Below are positions 18,264-27,708 of a stretch of 64,000 bases of DNA, piece after piece. Numbering within the stretch: the stretch's first letter is position 1; the number at the start of each line of letters is the position of its first letter. The notes below the pieces were generated by a model. That model was not told the origin of the DNA and made no database searches. It worked only from the letters and a program-made list of their open reading frames with translations. Both the position numbers and the translations under genes were made by a program. The stretch covers positions 410,501-474,500 of the forward strand of contig NZ_CP121694.1 of NCBI RefSeq assembly GCF_035573695.1. The letters are read 5' to 3'. Source of the stretch: Metallumcola ferriviriculae. Lineage in GTDB: Bacteria; Bacillota; JADQBR01.

Positions 18264-18994
18264 CGGTGATGGTAAAAAACCTCAGTAAAAGTTTTGGTTC
18301 CCTTAGGGCAGTAAATAATATTTCCTTTACCGTATCTAAAGGGGAAATATTCGGATTTCTTGGCCCTAACGGGTCAGGAAAATCCACTACCATTCGTATG
18401 CTTTGCGGTTTATTAACTCCAAGCGAAGGGGAAGCAAGGGTATTGGGCTATGACGTTTATCGCGAGGCGGAGAGCATTCGCCAAAATATTGGCTATCTGT
18501 CTCAGCACTTTAGTCTTTATGAGGAACTGACAGTAAAAGAAAATATGGATTTCTATGCAGGCATTTATGCAGTTCCTTATCGCAGGGTGAAAGAAAGGAT
18601 TGCTGCTTTGGCTGACTGGCTGGAATTAGGTGACAAGATGCGTACTCGAGCCCAACACCTTTCCGGCGGTTGGAAACAGCGCTTAGCACTGGCTTGCGCT
18701 CTGGTGCACCAACCACCGCTGTTATTTTTAGATGAACCCACCGCTGGGGTGGATCCGGCATCGCGAAGACAGTTTTGGGATATCTTAAAAGAATTGTCTG
18801 ACCGGGGTACTACTATTTTTGTTACCACTCATTACATGGATGAAGCGGAACAATGTGGCCGTCTGGCATTTATGCATCAAGGTGATTTAATTGCTCTTGA
18901 TAGCCCCGCAGACTTGAAAGCGGACAGTGGTCTTAACAGCTTAGAAGAAGTATTTATTCAGTTTGCGCAAGGAGGGGGCGGTGGTAATGAATAG
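18260..18994 (+). CDS. ABC-2 type exporter ATPase
   Basis: A 244-residue ATPase of the drug-exporter/DrrA-like class. It has Walker A GPNGSGKSTTIRMLCGLL, signature LSGGWKQRLALACAL (a Trp replaces the usual Gln/Met residue), Walker B LLFLDEPTAGVDPASR and H-loop FVTTHYMDEAEQCGRL. It is the middle gene of the second exporter. Confidence 0.93.
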   Translation: MTVMVKNLSKSFGSLRAVNNISFTVSKGEIFGFLGPNGSGKSTTIRMLCGLLTPSEGEARVLGYDVYREAESIRQNIGYLSQHFSLYEELTVKENMDFYAGIYAVPYRRVKERIAALADWLELGDKMRTRAQHLSGGWKQRLALACALVHQPPLLFLDEPTAGVDPASRRQFWDILKELSDRGTTIFVTTHYMDEAEQCGRLAFMHQGDLIALDSPADLKADSGLNSLEEVFIQFAQGGGGGNE

Positions 18995-20117
18995 GCAGCG
19001 CCTGGCTTCGGTGGTTCGTAAAGAAATCCTGCAGATACGCCGCGACCCTGCCAGTTTAGGCATAGTTATTGTGATGCCGTTGTTGATGCTTTTTTTATTT
19101 GGTTATGCAGTTACAACCGATGTGGACCATATTAACACCGTAGTGGTTGACATGGACCGTACCCCGGACAGCCGTCGCCTGATTGCAGACTTTCAGCATT
19201 CTGGTTACTTTGATGTGGTTACTGCTACCAGTAATAGTAATGAGGTTGACCGTCTGCTTGACGGTGGAACCGTAAAAGTAGGGATTATTATCCCCGCCGG
19301 GTACATGACTGAATTAAGGCGGGGGCAATCGGCCCAAGTGCAGGCTGTTATCGACGGTTCGGACCCAACGGTGGCCCGCACTGCCCTCAATTCTGTCCGA
19401 TTGTTAGCCCAGCGTGAAAGCTTGCAGCTAAAGGTAGAGGCAGCCAGAGCCAAAGGAGATGGTATTCCCTTGGTGGCGGTGGATATGCGCCCCAGAGTCA
19501 GGTATAATCCCGATTTGGACAGCGTCAGATTCAACATCCCCGGGCTAATTGGGTTGATTATGCAGAATATTACCGTCATGCTTACCGCCTTCGCCATGGT
19601 CAGGGAAAGGGAACGCGGTACTATGGAGCAGCTGATGGTAACACCGGTGCGACCCGGGGAACTTATTTTGGGAAAACTTATTCCATATGTATTTATTGGG
19701 TTTTTTGATATTATTCTTGTTTTGGCTGCGGGGGTATTTTGGTTCAAGGTACCGGTGGCAGGCAGCGTCACGTTACTATTGGCTCTATCCGCAGTTTTTT
19801 TACTGACTGCCCTGGGTTTGGGTTTATTTATTTCTACCATAGCCAGAACTCAGCTTCAGGCAATGCAGATGACGGTACTAGTCATTCTCCCGTCTGTCTT
19901 GTTGAGCGGTTTTGTTTTTCCCAGAGAGGCCATGCCTTTACCGATTAATTGGTTGGGCTATGTCATCCCCTTGACCTACTTTCTGACCATCCTTCGAGGG
20001 ATAATTTTAAAGGGGGTTGGTGCGGCCTATTTATGGCCCCAGGTGCTGACTTTGGCCTGTATTGGCACAGCAATCCTCGCTATTGCAATTATTCGTTTTC
20101 AAAAGAAGCTGGATTAA
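18987..20117 (+). CDS. ABC-2 type exporter permease (YbhS/YbhR-like)
   Basis: A 376-residue permease with one N-terminal helix (GIVIVMPLLMLFLFGYAV), an extracytoplasmic domain of ~150 residues, then five C-terminal helices including RERERGTMEQLMVTPVRPGELILGKLIPY, the ABC-2 family signature. Only one permease gene is present, so it should work as a homodimer. ATG at 18987 overlaps the ATPase gene by eight bases and has AAGGAGGGGG upstream; the frame remains open back to 18963. Confidence 0.9.
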   Translation: MNRQRLASVVRKEILQIRRDPASLGIVIVMPLLMLFLFGYAVTTDVDHINTVVVDMDRTPDSRRLIADFQHSGYFDVVTATSNSNEVDRLLDGGTVKVGIIIPAGYMTELRRGQSAQVQAVIDGSDPTVARTALNSVRLLAQRESLQLKVEAARAKGDGIPLVAVDMRPRVRYNPDLDSVRFNIPGLIGLIMQNITVMLTAFAMVRERERGTMEQLMVTPVRPGELILGKLIPYVFIGFFDIILVLAAGVFWFKVPVAGSVTLLLALSAVFLLTALGLGLFISTIARTQLQAMQMTVLVILPSVLLSGFVFPREAMPLPINWLGYVIPLTYFLTILRGIILKGVGAAYLWPQVLTLACIGTAILAIAIIRFQKKLD

Positions 20118-20305
20118 GTATTACGGTCTAGAATATACGAATATTAGGCGCTTTCATAGCCCTATCGTTCAGTTTTTCTTGACGGAAATCCAGGAGGGTG
20201 GTAAAATTACTGCTGGTGTACAGGGTAATGTGAAAACCATTATCTCATTTAATTAAGTTGAAAATGAATTTTTTTAGGGGAATTTAACTTTGGAGGATGA
20301 GAGCC

Positions 20306-21715
20306 ATGTCAAAGTCAAAATATGATGTGATTATTGTTGGGGCCGGACCCGCTGGAATTTTTACGGCTCTGGAACTGGTTGATTTGCGTCCGGGTGCAAG
20401 GATATTGATGGTTGATAAGGGCCTGACTATTGAAAAGAGGACCTGCCCGGCCCGCAAGACCGGTGTTTGCCGCCAGTGCAATCCTTGCGGTATTACTTCA
20501 GGTTGGAGCGGTGCCGGGAGTTTCTCCGACGGGAAACTTAGTCAATCGCCACAAGTAGGCGGACGTATCACCGAGTACATGGGGGAGGAAAAAGCCCAAG
20601 AACTGATAGATTATGCCGATAATTTTTACCTTAAATTTGGCGCGCAGGATATGGTTTACGGTTTAAACAATCAAGTTATTGATGATTTGACCTATGAGGC
20701 CATAAAATATGCTATTCAATTGATACCCTGTCCGGTAAGACATCTAGGCACTGAAAAGGCCTACTATGTGTTGAAAGCCATGTATGAATACCTTATTGAA
20801 AAACCTAACTTTGAATTTCGGGAATTAACTCGGGTGGAAGATATTTTGGTGGAAGATAATCGGGTAGTGGGAGTACGACTTACTACTCGGACAAAAGAAA
20901 CAGAAGAAGTATATGCCCCTTCAGTAGTGGCTGCCCCTGGGCGGGGGGGTGCAGAGTGGTTGTCTCAGCAGACTCGAAGACTGGGAATTAATACGGAAAA
21001 CAATGAAATAGATATTGGGGTACGGGTGGAGGTGCCTAACGCTATTATGGACCATCTTACTGAACATCTCTACGAGGCGAAGATGGTTTATTTCTCGGAC
21101 ACTTTCGATAACCGTGTGCGTTCCTTTTGCATGAACCCCGGCGGTATCGTGTCTGAAGAGCACTATGACGGGCGGGTAGCAGTGGTTAATGGGCACAGCT
21201 ATGCCGACAACAGTTTGCGTACTACCAATACCAACTTTGCACTTTTAGTTTCAACCAGATTTACCGAACCGTTTGACCAACCTATTGAATACGGAAAGTA
21301 TATTGCCGGCTTGGCTAATATGCTTACCGGCGGGGGTATAATGGTACAGCGCTTAGGTGATTTGTTGCGCGGAAGACGGACGGATGAGGACCGCTTGAAA
21401 AAGTCTACTACCGTTCCTACCATGAAAAGTGCAGTTCCCGGAGACTTATCCTATGTGCTCCCTGAACGCTACCTTACTTCCATAGTGGAAGCGCTAAAAG
21501 CATTTGACAATATTGCCCCGGGACTTTATGCCCGTAACACACTGCTTTACGGTGTGGAAGTAAAATTCTATTCTTCCAAGGTCAGAACCGGTGATAATTT
21601 TGAAACTTCCATTAAAGGTCTTTATACCATTGGTGACGGGGCCGGTATCACCCGCGGGTTGATGCAGGCATCGGTTACCGGTATTGTGGTGGCCCGGAAT
21701 TTAGCTGACCAATGA
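20306..21715 (+). CDS. Uncharacterised FAD-dependent dehydrogenase
   Basis: A 469-residue flavoprotein. An N-terminal Rossmann motif (DVIIVGAGPAGIFTALEL) is followed by a cysteine-rich stretch RTCPARKTGVCRQCNPC (around residues 48-66) and GWSGAGSFSDGKL. The C-terminus has GLYTIGDGAGITRGLMQASVTG, the second FAD contact. It matches the COG2509-type dehydrogenases, which have no assigned substrate. ATG at 20306 is nine bases after GGAGG; the ATG at 20297 touches that box and is unlikely. The ~190 bases upstream hold no clear gene. Confidence 0.85.
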   Translation: MSKSKYDVIIVGAGPAGIFTALELVDLRPGARILMVDKGLTIEKRTCPARKTGVCRQCNPCGITSGWSGAGSFSDGKLSQSPQVGGRITEYMGEEKAQELIDYADNFYLKFGAQDMVYGLNNQVIDDLTYEAIKYAIQLIPCPVRHLGTEKAYYVLKAMYEYLIEKPNFEFRELTRVEDILVEDNRVVGVRLTTRTKETEEVYAPSVVAAPGRGGAEWLSQQTRRLGINTENNEIDIGVRVEVPNAIMDHLTEHLYEAKMVYFSDTFDNRVRSFCMNPGGIVSEEHYDGRVAVVNGHSYADNSLRTTNTNFALLVSTRFTEPFDQPIEYGKYIAGLANMLTGGGIMVQRLGDLLRGRRTDEDRLKKSTTVPTMKSAVPGDLSYVLPERYLTSIVEALKAFDNIAPGLYARNTLLYGVEVKFYSSKVRTGDNFETSIKGLYTIGDGAGITRGLMQASVTGIVVARNLADQ

Positions 21716-21771
21716 AACATTTGTTTAATTTCTCTATGATAAGTTATAAGTAGACTATCACATTTTTAGGC

Positions 21772-21813
21772 ATAGCCTTGAAGGAGACATCTTCTTTCAG
21801 GGCTATTCTTTTT
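21772..21813 (+). terminator. Terminator after the FAD dehydrogenase gene
   Basis: ATAGCC and GGCTAT close a long imperfect stem (inner arms TTGAAG and CTTCTTTCA), followed by TCTTTTT. Confidence 0.7.
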
Positions 21814-21958
21814 GCGCTAATAACTGGTGGTGTAAGTCTACTATGGGGGCTTTCACGGTGGTGTGGGCGGTCAACTGCTCAAATAATGGGTAACCGGCCT
21901 CCCAATTTGCTTTCAGGATATACTCAATATTTTCGTTCTTTTTTCCGCTTTCCTGAAT
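21803..21958 (-). pseudogene. Coding-like minus-strand fragment without a start
   Basis: Read on the minus strand this stretch gives about 51 sense codons ending in TAG (21805-21803). Composition is protein-like (IEYILKANWEAGYPLFEQL, then VKAPIVDLHHQLLAQKE). A TAA lies four codons upstream of the first shown codon and no ATG, GTG or TTG opens the first part, so it is either a decayed gene or chance. The competing + strand frame (21778-21960) starts inside the terminator and looks less protein-like. I do not recognise the family. Confidence 0.3.
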
Positions 21959-21998
21959 AAATGGATTTTAAGAGCTGTTTTTCGCTGTTTGCTTTTCG

Positions 21999-22016
21999 GG
22001 AGGTGATCCTATGTAG
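21999..22016 (+). promoter_or_regulatory. Start-stop element with near-perfect Shine-Dalgarno ahead of cstA
   Basis: GGAGGTGATCC, complementary to the 3' end of 16S rRNA over 11 bases, is followed one base later by ATG TAG (22011-22016): a start codon directly followed by a stop. The cstA start lies 54 bases further on with its own AAAGGAGGT box. Start-stops can hold or queue ribosomes in leaders; that role here is inference. Confidence 0.4.
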
Positions 22017-22069
22017 AATAGGCAGACAGAATGGAACTCGATTAACGGATTTCGAAAGGAGGTAATCTG

Positions 22070-23728
22070 GTGAATTCTTTAGTTGTTGCCATAATTTCTT
22101 TTGTTGGTTTTATAATCGCTTATCGGCTTTACGGAACTTACCTCAGCAGCAAAATATTCAATCTAAACCCTGACAGCAAAACTCCAGCGCACGAATTTGA
22201 GGACGGTATTGACTATGTACCTACTAAGAAGGAAATTCTTTTTGGGCACCACTTTACTACCATCGCCGGAGCAGCACCTATAGTTGGACCGGCAATTGCG
22301 GTGATTTGGGGCTGGGTACCCGCTCTTTTATGGGTAGTCTTTGGTTCAATCTTCATGGGTGCGGTGCATGATTTGGGTGCCTTGGTTCTATCTGCTCGTC
22401 ATCAGGGACGTTCGGTCAGTGATATTACCGAAGATTTAGTTGGGCCAAGGGCAAGAACATTATTCCTGCTGCTAACTATGTTCGCTCTGTTGATAGTGAT
22501 TGCCGTCTTTGCTTTGGTAATTGCTATTCTCTTTACCACATACCCGCAAAGCGTGCTGCCTATTTGGGTAGAAGTGCCCATCGCTATTGCTGTTGGATAT
22601 TATATTTACAAAAAGTCGGGCAATTCAACTTTGGCTGGTTTAGTGGCCATTATCCTGATGTATATTTTTGTAATTATCGGCGTATTCCTACCTATCGAAA
22701 TTCCAGCCTTCATCGGCGGAAATATCATTTATACTTGGGTGGTAATTTTACTAGTATATGCCTACATCGCGTCTACTTTACCGGTTTGGGTGCTGCTACA
22801 GCCCCGGGATTACATCAACTCCCACCAGTTATTTGTTGGTCTAGGTTTGATGTTCTTAGGCCTTTTGGTCAGTCATCCAACCATAGTAGCACCGGCGGTA
22901 AATGTTAATGTGAGTGATGCACCGGCATTCTTCCCATTTTTATTTATCACCATCGCCTGCGGTGCACTATCCGGCTTTCATAGTATGGCCGCATCAGGCA
23001 CCACCGTAAAGCAGCTCAACAGGGAAACTGATGCCAAAGCCATTGGGTACGGCGGTATGCTGATGGAAGGGGCATTGGCCACTATGGCCATTTTGGCGGC
23101 CACTGCGGGCTTTAAGTCTCTCGATGCCTGGAACGGTCACTATGCCAGTTGGGCAGCTGCATCAGGGTTAGGTGCTAAAGTAGGTGCTTTCGTAGAGGGT
23201 GGATCTAGTTTCGTTTCCGCGCTGGGTATCCCTGGAAACATTGCTGCTGGAATTTTGGCGGTATTGGTAGTGAGCTTTGCAGCCACTACTTTGGATTCGG
23301 CCACCCGGATTCAGCGTTATATCATCAGCGAATTGGCAGAAGACTTAAATATCAAAGTGTTGACGGGAAGATACTCAGCTACATTATTGGCGGTAGTAGC
23401 AGCCTTTCTCTTGGCTTCTATCAACGGTGGTCAAGGGGGATTGATCCTATGGCCTCTATTTGGCGCTACTAACCAATTGATGGCAGGGTTGGCTTTGTTG
23501 GTTGTGACGGTGTGGCTGTTAAGAATGAAAAAACCAGCATATATTACCATGCTGCCTATGTTATTTATTATATTTATGACTTCTTGGGCCATGGGCATCA
23601 ATGTCATGAACTACTATACCAGCGGCAGTAATCTATTGTTGGTATTGAGCGTATTGATGATTTTATTGGAAGTCTGGGTAATTGTTGAGGCCATCATCGC
23701 TTATAAAAACACCAAAGAAGTATTATAA
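22070..23728 (+). CDS. cstA: CstA family carbon-starvation/pyruvate transporter
   Basis: A 552-residue protein with about 14-16 membrane helices. The N-terminus carries the CstA pattern (AHEFEDGIDYVPTKKEILFGHHFTTIAGAAPIVGPAIAVIWGW, FMGAVHDLGALVLSARHQGRS). Homologues take up pyruvate or peptides. The protein is shorter than E. coli CstA, which is common in Firmicutes and archaea. It starts with GTG behind AAAGGAGGT. An unusual start-stop element lies in its leader. Confidence 0.93.
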   Translation: MNSLVVAIISFVGFIIAYRLYGTYLSSKIFNLNPDSKTPAHEFEDGIDYVPTKKEILFGHHFTTIAGAAPIVGPAIAVIWGWVPALLWVVFGSIFMGAVHDLGALVLSARHQGRSVSDITEDLVGPRARTLFLLLTMFALLIVIAVFALVIAILFTTYPQSVLPIWVEVPIAIAVGYYIYKKSGNSTLAGLVAIILMYIFVIIGVFLPIEIPAFIGGNIIYTWVVILLVYAYIASTLPVWVLLQPRDYINSHQLFVGLGLMFLGLLVSHPTIVAPAVNVNVSDAPAFFPFLFITIACGALSGFHSMAASGTTVKQLNRETDAKAIGYGGMLMEGALATMAILAATAGFKSLDAWNGHYASWAAASGLGAKVGAFVEGGSSFVSALGIPGNIAAGILAVLVVSFAATTLDSATRIQRYIISELAEDLNIKVLTGRYSATLLAVVAAFLLASINGGQGGLILWPLFGATNQLMAGLALLVVTVWLLRMKKPAYITMLPMLFIIFMTSWAMGINVMNYYTSGSNLLLVLSVLMILLEVWVIVEAIIAYKNTKEVL

Positions 23729-23779
23729 AGCAAAATTAACAATAGAGGAACAAGCAGCAAGGAATGAGCAACAGGAAAC

Positions 23780-23816
23780 AAAGCCTGCCGGCAATAAGCG
23801 GCAGGCCTTGTTTTTG
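23780..23816 (+). terminator. Terminator after cstA
   Basis: AAGCCTGCCG pairs with CGGCAGGCCTT with a single bulge, followed by GTTTTT. It sits between two convergent genes. Confidence 0.8.
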
Positions 23817-23832
23817 AGCCCATTGAAGATGG

Positions 23833-24372
23833 TTATTTTTTGTCAGATAGTAGGCGATAACCTGTGGTAAGCGCTTGGTTATTCAGTGCTATGAGTTTCT
23901 CGTCTGTCGGAAATAATGTCGCCAATTCAGTTAAAATAGTTTCTTTCTTCACCAGTTCACTCAGCTTAACTAAAGCGCCCAGCATTACCATGTTCGCCGC
24001 TTTAATTGCGCCTAGTTTTTCCGCCCATTGGTTAGCTTCGATAAGGTACTGCCTGATGTCCGCTCTGGGGGATAAGCTCGTTACCAGCGAACTGTTGAGA
24101 ATGATGGCCCCTTCAGGAGCAACTTCGGCTGCGAACTTATCCAGGGAAGGCTGATTAAATGCCAGTAAGATGTCCGGGCAATCTATTACCGGCGAAGAAA
24201 TTTTGTCTCGGGAAATAATAACTCCACAGTGTGCAGTGCCGCCGCGCATTTCCGGACCGTAAGAAGGTACCCATGATACTTGATAACCTTCACGCAGGGC
24301 GCACCGGGCCAACAGCTGACCAGTGAATAATACCCCTTGGCCGCCAAAACCGGCGAAAAGAAGCTTTGCCAT
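23833..24372 (-). CDS. 2-oxoacid:ferredoxin oxidoreductase, gamma subunit
   Basis: A 179-residue subunit of a KOR/VOR-type enzyme. It has the gamma-subunit pattern LLFAGFGGQGVLFTGQLLARCA and VPSYGPEMRGGTAHCGVIIS. It is the last gene of a five-gene minus-strand operon and directly abuts the beta-subunit gene. The complex oxidises a 2-oxoacid to an acyl-CoA and reduces ferredoxin. Confidence 0.92.
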   Translation of the reverse strand: MAKLLFAGFGGQGVLFTGQLLARCALREGYQVSWVPSYGPEMRGGTAHCGVIISRDKISSPVIDCPDILLAFNQPSLDKFAAEVAPEGAIILNSSLVTSLSPRADIRQYLIEANQWAEKLGAIKAANMVMLGALVKLSELVKKETILTELATLFPTDEKLIALNNQALTTGYRLLSDKK

Positions 24373-25121
24373 TATAATACCTCCTCACCAATGTCCATAA
24401 ATTCTCCTAGAGGATAGTAGGGCAGCATATTTTGTTTAAGCCAGTCTAGGGCCTTTTCGGGCTTTAACTTCCAGTTAGTAGGGCATGTGGAAAGCACTTC
24501 AACGAGAGAAAATCCCTTACCTGCCAATTGGTAAGCAAATGCCTTTTCAATACTTCTGGCAGCTTTTTTTACCTGTCCGGGGCTATGAACGGAAACCCGG
24601 CTGAGGTATGCGGGCCCTGTTAAGGTGGCCAGCATCTCCGGTATCCTGATAGGGTACCCTGCTGTATCGGTGTTTCGTCCTGCGGGAGAGGTAGTGGTAA
24701 TTTGTCCCGGCAGAGTAGTCGGGGCCATCTGCCCGCCGGTCATGCCAAAATTGGCATTATTTATGAAGATCACGGTAATGTTTTCTCCTCGGGCAGCCGC
24801 ATGAATAATCTCCGCCGTACCGATGGCTGCCAAATCACCGTCCCCTTGATAAGTGAAAACTATTCGGTCGGGTAAAACCCTCTTTATTCCGGTTGCAACT
24901 GCGGGAGCACGGCCGTGGGCTGCCTGCTGCATATCAGTATTAAAATATTCGTAGGTTAGTACGGAACACCCTACCGATGCGACGCCAATGGTGCGTTCGC
25001 GGATGTCCAAGCTGTCTATGGCTTCGCCGACAAGTCGGTGGATAATGCCGTGAGTACAGCCCGGGCAGTAATGAAATGGTTTTTCGGTTAGCGACACGGG
25101 ACGAGTTATTTTATTAACCAT
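24372..25121 (-). CDS. 2-oxoacid:ferredoxin oxidoreductase, beta subunit (TPP-binding)
   Basis: A 249-residue thiamine-diphosphate subunit. CPGCTHG (residues ~19-25) and GCSV provide the iron-sulfur and substrate-region cysteines seen in the family; [47 protein letters not shown] is the TPP/Mg motif. It overlaps the alpha gene by eight bases and the gamma gene by one. Confidence 0.93.
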   Translation of the reverse strand: MVNKITRPVSLTEKPFHYCPGCTHGIIHRLVGEAIDSLDIRERTIGVASVGCSVLTYEYFNTDMQQAAHGRAPAVATGIKRVLPDRIVFTYQGDGDLAAIGTAEIIHAAARGENITVIFINNANFGMTGGQMAPTTLPGQITTTSPAGRNTDTAGYPIRIPEMLATLTGPAYLSRVSVHSPGQVKKAARSIEKAFAYQLAGKGFSLVEVLSTCPTNWKLKPEKALDWLKQNMLPYYPLGEFMDIGEEVL

Positions 25122-26181
25122 TGGGTTGCACCTCCCAAAGTTGGACGATTTTTTCTAAAATTGCTTGAGATGAAGGCAGCATGCCGCCGCTTCTGCCATA
25201 GAAATGAACGGGGACCTCTCCGTTAACAGAGAGCTTTACATCCTCAAGCATTTGGCCGGTATTCATCTCTACGGTGAGCAGTGCTTTTGCAGTATCGAGA
25301 TGCTGCTGAAGTATACGTTGGGGAAACGGCCAAAGTGTTATCGGTCTTATCAGACCCGCCTTTATTCCTTTGGACCGAGCCATGTCTACGGCTTCTTTGG
25401 CGATTCGTGCCGCCATGCCGAACGCTACTAGAATAACGCTGGCATCTTCTGCCCGATACGCTTCTGCGCGTTGTTCTCTATCGTTGATTGTGGCATATTT
25501 TTCCTGCAGGCGGCAGTTATGCTCTTCGAGCTTGGGCGGGTCTAAATAGAGCGTATTGACGATGCGCTTTTTCCTACCTTCGCAGCCCGTGGTTGCCCAA
25601 GCAGGGCTATCTGTTGGCATAGTTTCTGTCGGCTGGTAGGTCCGTACCGGTTCCATCATCTGTCCAAGGAGCCCATCTCCTAACAGCATTACCGGATTCC
25701 GATAATCATGCGCTAACTGGAATGCAGTTAATGTCAGATCATAAATTTCCTGGACAGAGTCAGGTGCCAGTACGATTAAACGATAGTCACCATGTCCGCC
25801 GCCTTTTGTGGCCTGGAAATAATCCGACTGGGCCGGTTGAATACCGCCAAGGCCGGGGCCGCAGCGCATTACGTTTGCGATAACGCAAGGGAGTTCCGCT
25901 GCCGCAATATAAGAAATTCCCTCCTGCTTTAAGCTGATACCCGGACTGGAAGAAGAGGTCATTACCCTCCCTCCGGCGGCTGCAGCGCCGTATACCATGT
26001 TGATGGCAGCTATCTCGCTTTCGGCCTGCAGGAAGACACCACCCGTCTCGGGCAGTCTCTTTGCAAGGTATTCGGGCAGTTCTGTCTGGGGGGTGATGGG
26101 ATAACCAAAGAAATACCTGCACCCGGCCTGAATAGCGGCCTCCCCCAATGCGGTATTACCCTTCATCAATTTTGCGGTCAT
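25114..26181 (-). CDS. 2-oxoacid:ferredoxin oxidoreductase, alpha subunit
   Basis: A 355-residue subunit carrying the pyrimidine-binding part of the TPP site. Landmarks are [65 protein letters not shown] and the C-terminal transketolase-like domain ([12 protein letters not shown]). The type is VorB/KorA. The gene context (amino-acid dehydrogenase, sigma-54 control) suggests branched-chain 2-oxoacids as substrates; this is inference. Confidence 0.93.
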   Translation of the reverse strand: MTAKLMKGNTALGEAAIQAGCRYFFGYPITPQTELPEYLAKRLPETGGVFLQAESEIAAINMVYGAAAAGGRVMTSSSSPGISLKQEGISYIAAAELPCVIANVMRCGPGLGGIQPAQSDYFQATKGGGHGDYRLIVLAPDSVQEIYDLTLTAFQLAHDYRNPVMLLGDGLLGQMMEPVRTYQPTETMPTDSPAWATTGCEGRKKRIVNTLYLDPPKLEEHNCRLQEKYATINDREQRAEAYRAEDASVILVAFGMAARIAKEAVDMARSKGIKAGLIRPITLWPFPQRILQQHLDTAKALLTVEMNTGQMLEDVKLSVNGEVPVHFYGRSGGMLPSSQAILEKIVQLWEVQPNG

Positions 26182-26419
26182 TACTGTTCACCTCTTCCAG
26201 CGTTATAGCCATATCCGGGCACATCAGGGCACAATTGCCGCAGGCAGTACACTTGTCCGGATTTTTGACTGCTACCGGGTGATGCCCAAGTGTATTAATG
26301 GACGAGTCCAAATACAAAATTTTTTGGGGACAGTGATGGATGCAAAGCTCACATGCTTTGCAGTATTCCTTGTGAATAGTTGTAATTTTTTCATTGGTGG
26401 AAATTAAATTAACTGCCAT
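26156..26419 (-). CDS. Ferredoxin-like delta subunit (2 x [4Fe-4S])
   Basis: An 87-residue protein with two classical cluster motifs, CKACELCIHHCP and CTACGNCALMCP, each CxxCxxCxxxCP. It is the electron-carrying delta subunit of the oxidoreductase. Its start overlaps the end of the dehydrogenase gene by 11 bases and its end overlaps the alpha gene, so the operon is tightly packed. Confidence 0.92.
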   Translation of the reverse strand: MAVNLISTNEKITTIHKEYCKACELCIHHCPQKILYLDSSINTLGHHPVAVKNPDKCTACGNCALMCPDMAITLEEVNSNDRKIDEG

Positions 26420-27467
26420 TTCTGAAACCTCCTTGGCAAGTAGCCGCTGCTAATAGTTCTAATGCCATTAATTCCGCTGCTTCGCTGGTGGGGATTTTTT
26501 GTGCCTGGGATATGGAAATAATTTTGCTTATTGACTTGGGAATTTGTTGGATGCGAGCGTGGGCCTTTTCGGCGTTATAGCCATTAAGTTCCTCTGATAC
26601 ATTGATAAGGCCGCCGGCATTGATCACAAAATCAGGAATATAGAGAATGCCTAATTGGTGCAATTCCATTCCATCCGCCGGCTTTTCCAGCACGTTATTG
26701 GCAGAACCGGCAATAATGTCACATCTTAGCTGGGATAGGGTCCGTTGGTTAACTACCGCGCCTAAGGCGCATGGTGCAAGTATGTTGCAGTCAGATGCTA
26801 ATATCTTTTCTGGCGATGCCGCTAGGGCATTAAATTCTAGTTCTGCCCTTTTTACTTTAGCCGGATCCAGATCCGTAACTGTCAATTTGACTCCATTTTG
26901 ATGGAGCAGCTGGCACAAGTGGTAGCCGACACTTCCCAGGCCTTGGACTGCCACTGTCTTACCTGTTAAATTGTCACTGCCGTAAGCGGCTTCAGCAGCA
27001 GCCTTTATTCCCAGATAGACGCCGTAAGCGGTAGCGGGGGAGGGGTCACCGCTGCCGCCGGTGACACCTACTACGGATTTTGTTTCCTGGCTGATCACAT
27101 CCATGTCTGCTTGAGTCATTCCCACATCTTCTGCGGTAATGTATCTTCCCTGAAGCGATTGGACGAGCTTACCATAAGCTGCCAGCAGGCCAGGGTTTTT
27201 GTCTAGCTTGGAGTTACCGATAATTACGGCCTTACCGCCCCCCAGATTTAAACCGGCGGCTGCAGCTTTAAAAGTCATGCCCTTGGCCAGGCGAAGAACG
27301 TCAGTGAGGGCTTCTTCTTTACTCTGATAAGGCCACATCCTAGTGCCCCCTAGCGCCGGCCCCAAAGAGGTATTATGGATGGCTATAATTGCATTTAGGC
27401 CACTTTTCGAGTCCTGTCCGTGAACCACTTTTTCGTAACCCGGAACAACGATTTCTTTAATAATCAA
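26409..27467 (-). CDS. bcd: Leucine/valine/phenylalanine dehydrogenase
   Basis: A 352-residue NAD-dependent Glu/Leu/Phe/Val dehydrogenase that converts branched-chain amino acids to 2-oxoacids. It has GPALGGTRMWPY, the catalytic-lysine region LAKGMTFKAAAAGLNLGGGKAVIIG, and the Rossmann motif VAVQGLGSVGYHLCQLL. It is the first gene of the operon. TTG at 27467 is seven bases from AGGTAGGTG; the in-frame GTG at 27476 lies on that box. It feeds the ferredoxin oxidoreductase encoded downstream. Leader bases 27468-27570 follow a sigma-54 promoter. Confidence 0.9.
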   Translation of the reverse strand: MIIKEIVVPGYEKVVHGQDSKSGLNAIIAIHNTSLGPALGGTRMWPYQSKEEALTDVLRLAKGMTFKAAAAGLNLGGGKAVIIGNSKLDKNPGLLAAYGKLVQSLQGRYITAEDVGMTQADMDVISQETKSVVGVTGGSGDPSPATAYGVYLGIKAAAEAAYGSDNLTGKTVAVQGLGSVGYHLCQLLHQNGVKLTVTDLDPAKVKRAELEFNALAASPEKILASDCNILAPCALGAVVNQRTLSQLRCDIIAGSANNVLEKPADGMELHQLGILYIPDFVINAGGLINVSEELNGYNAEKAHARIQQIPKSISKIISISQAQKIPTSEAAELMALELLAAATCQGGFRNGS

Positions 27468-27570
27468 GATAAACACCTACCTTGAACAGTTTAAGGGCGT
27501 AACACCCCCGAAAATAGAAAGAATGGCACCTCCCGGGAAAACAATATTAGCAATTATTAACTAACTAGGA

Positions 27571-27585
27571 GCAATAGTTGTGCCA
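27571..27585 (-). promoter_or_regulatory. Sigma-54 promoter of the bcd/oxidoreductase operon
   Basis: On the minus strand TGGCAC (27585-27580), five bases, then TTGCT, an exact match to the -24/-12 consensus TGGCAC-N5-TTGCW. It lies ~105 bases upstream of the dehydrogenase gene and downstream of a sigma-54 activator gene. Confidence 0.85.
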
Positions 27586-27617
27586 ATTGACTAAATCATC
27601 TGAATAGTACTGCTAAT

Positions 27618-27651
27618 AAAGGCCGCCCCGTGTATTTCCGGGGCGGCCTTT
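27618..27651 (-). terminator. Terminator of the sigma-54 activator gene
   Basis: A 12-base perfect inverted repeat (AAAGGCCGCCCC with GGGGCGGCCTTT). It lies 58 bases past the stop of the activator gene on the minus strand and separates it from the operon promoter. Confidence 0.8.
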
Positions 27652-27708
27652 AAAAGGATGTACAGGTAATATCTTGCCGATTATGAAAATTTCTGCAGGC
27701 AAAAAATT

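Noticed and set aside
19205-19840. 211-codon minus-strand ORF
   Set aside because: Antisense to the ABC-2 permease, with a Ser/Thr/Pro/Arg-rich composition typical of shadows.
21778-21960. 60-codon + strand ORF after the FAD dehydrogenase
   Set aside because: Starts with TTG inside a terminator stem and has an unnatural composition; the minus-strand reading is more protein-like.
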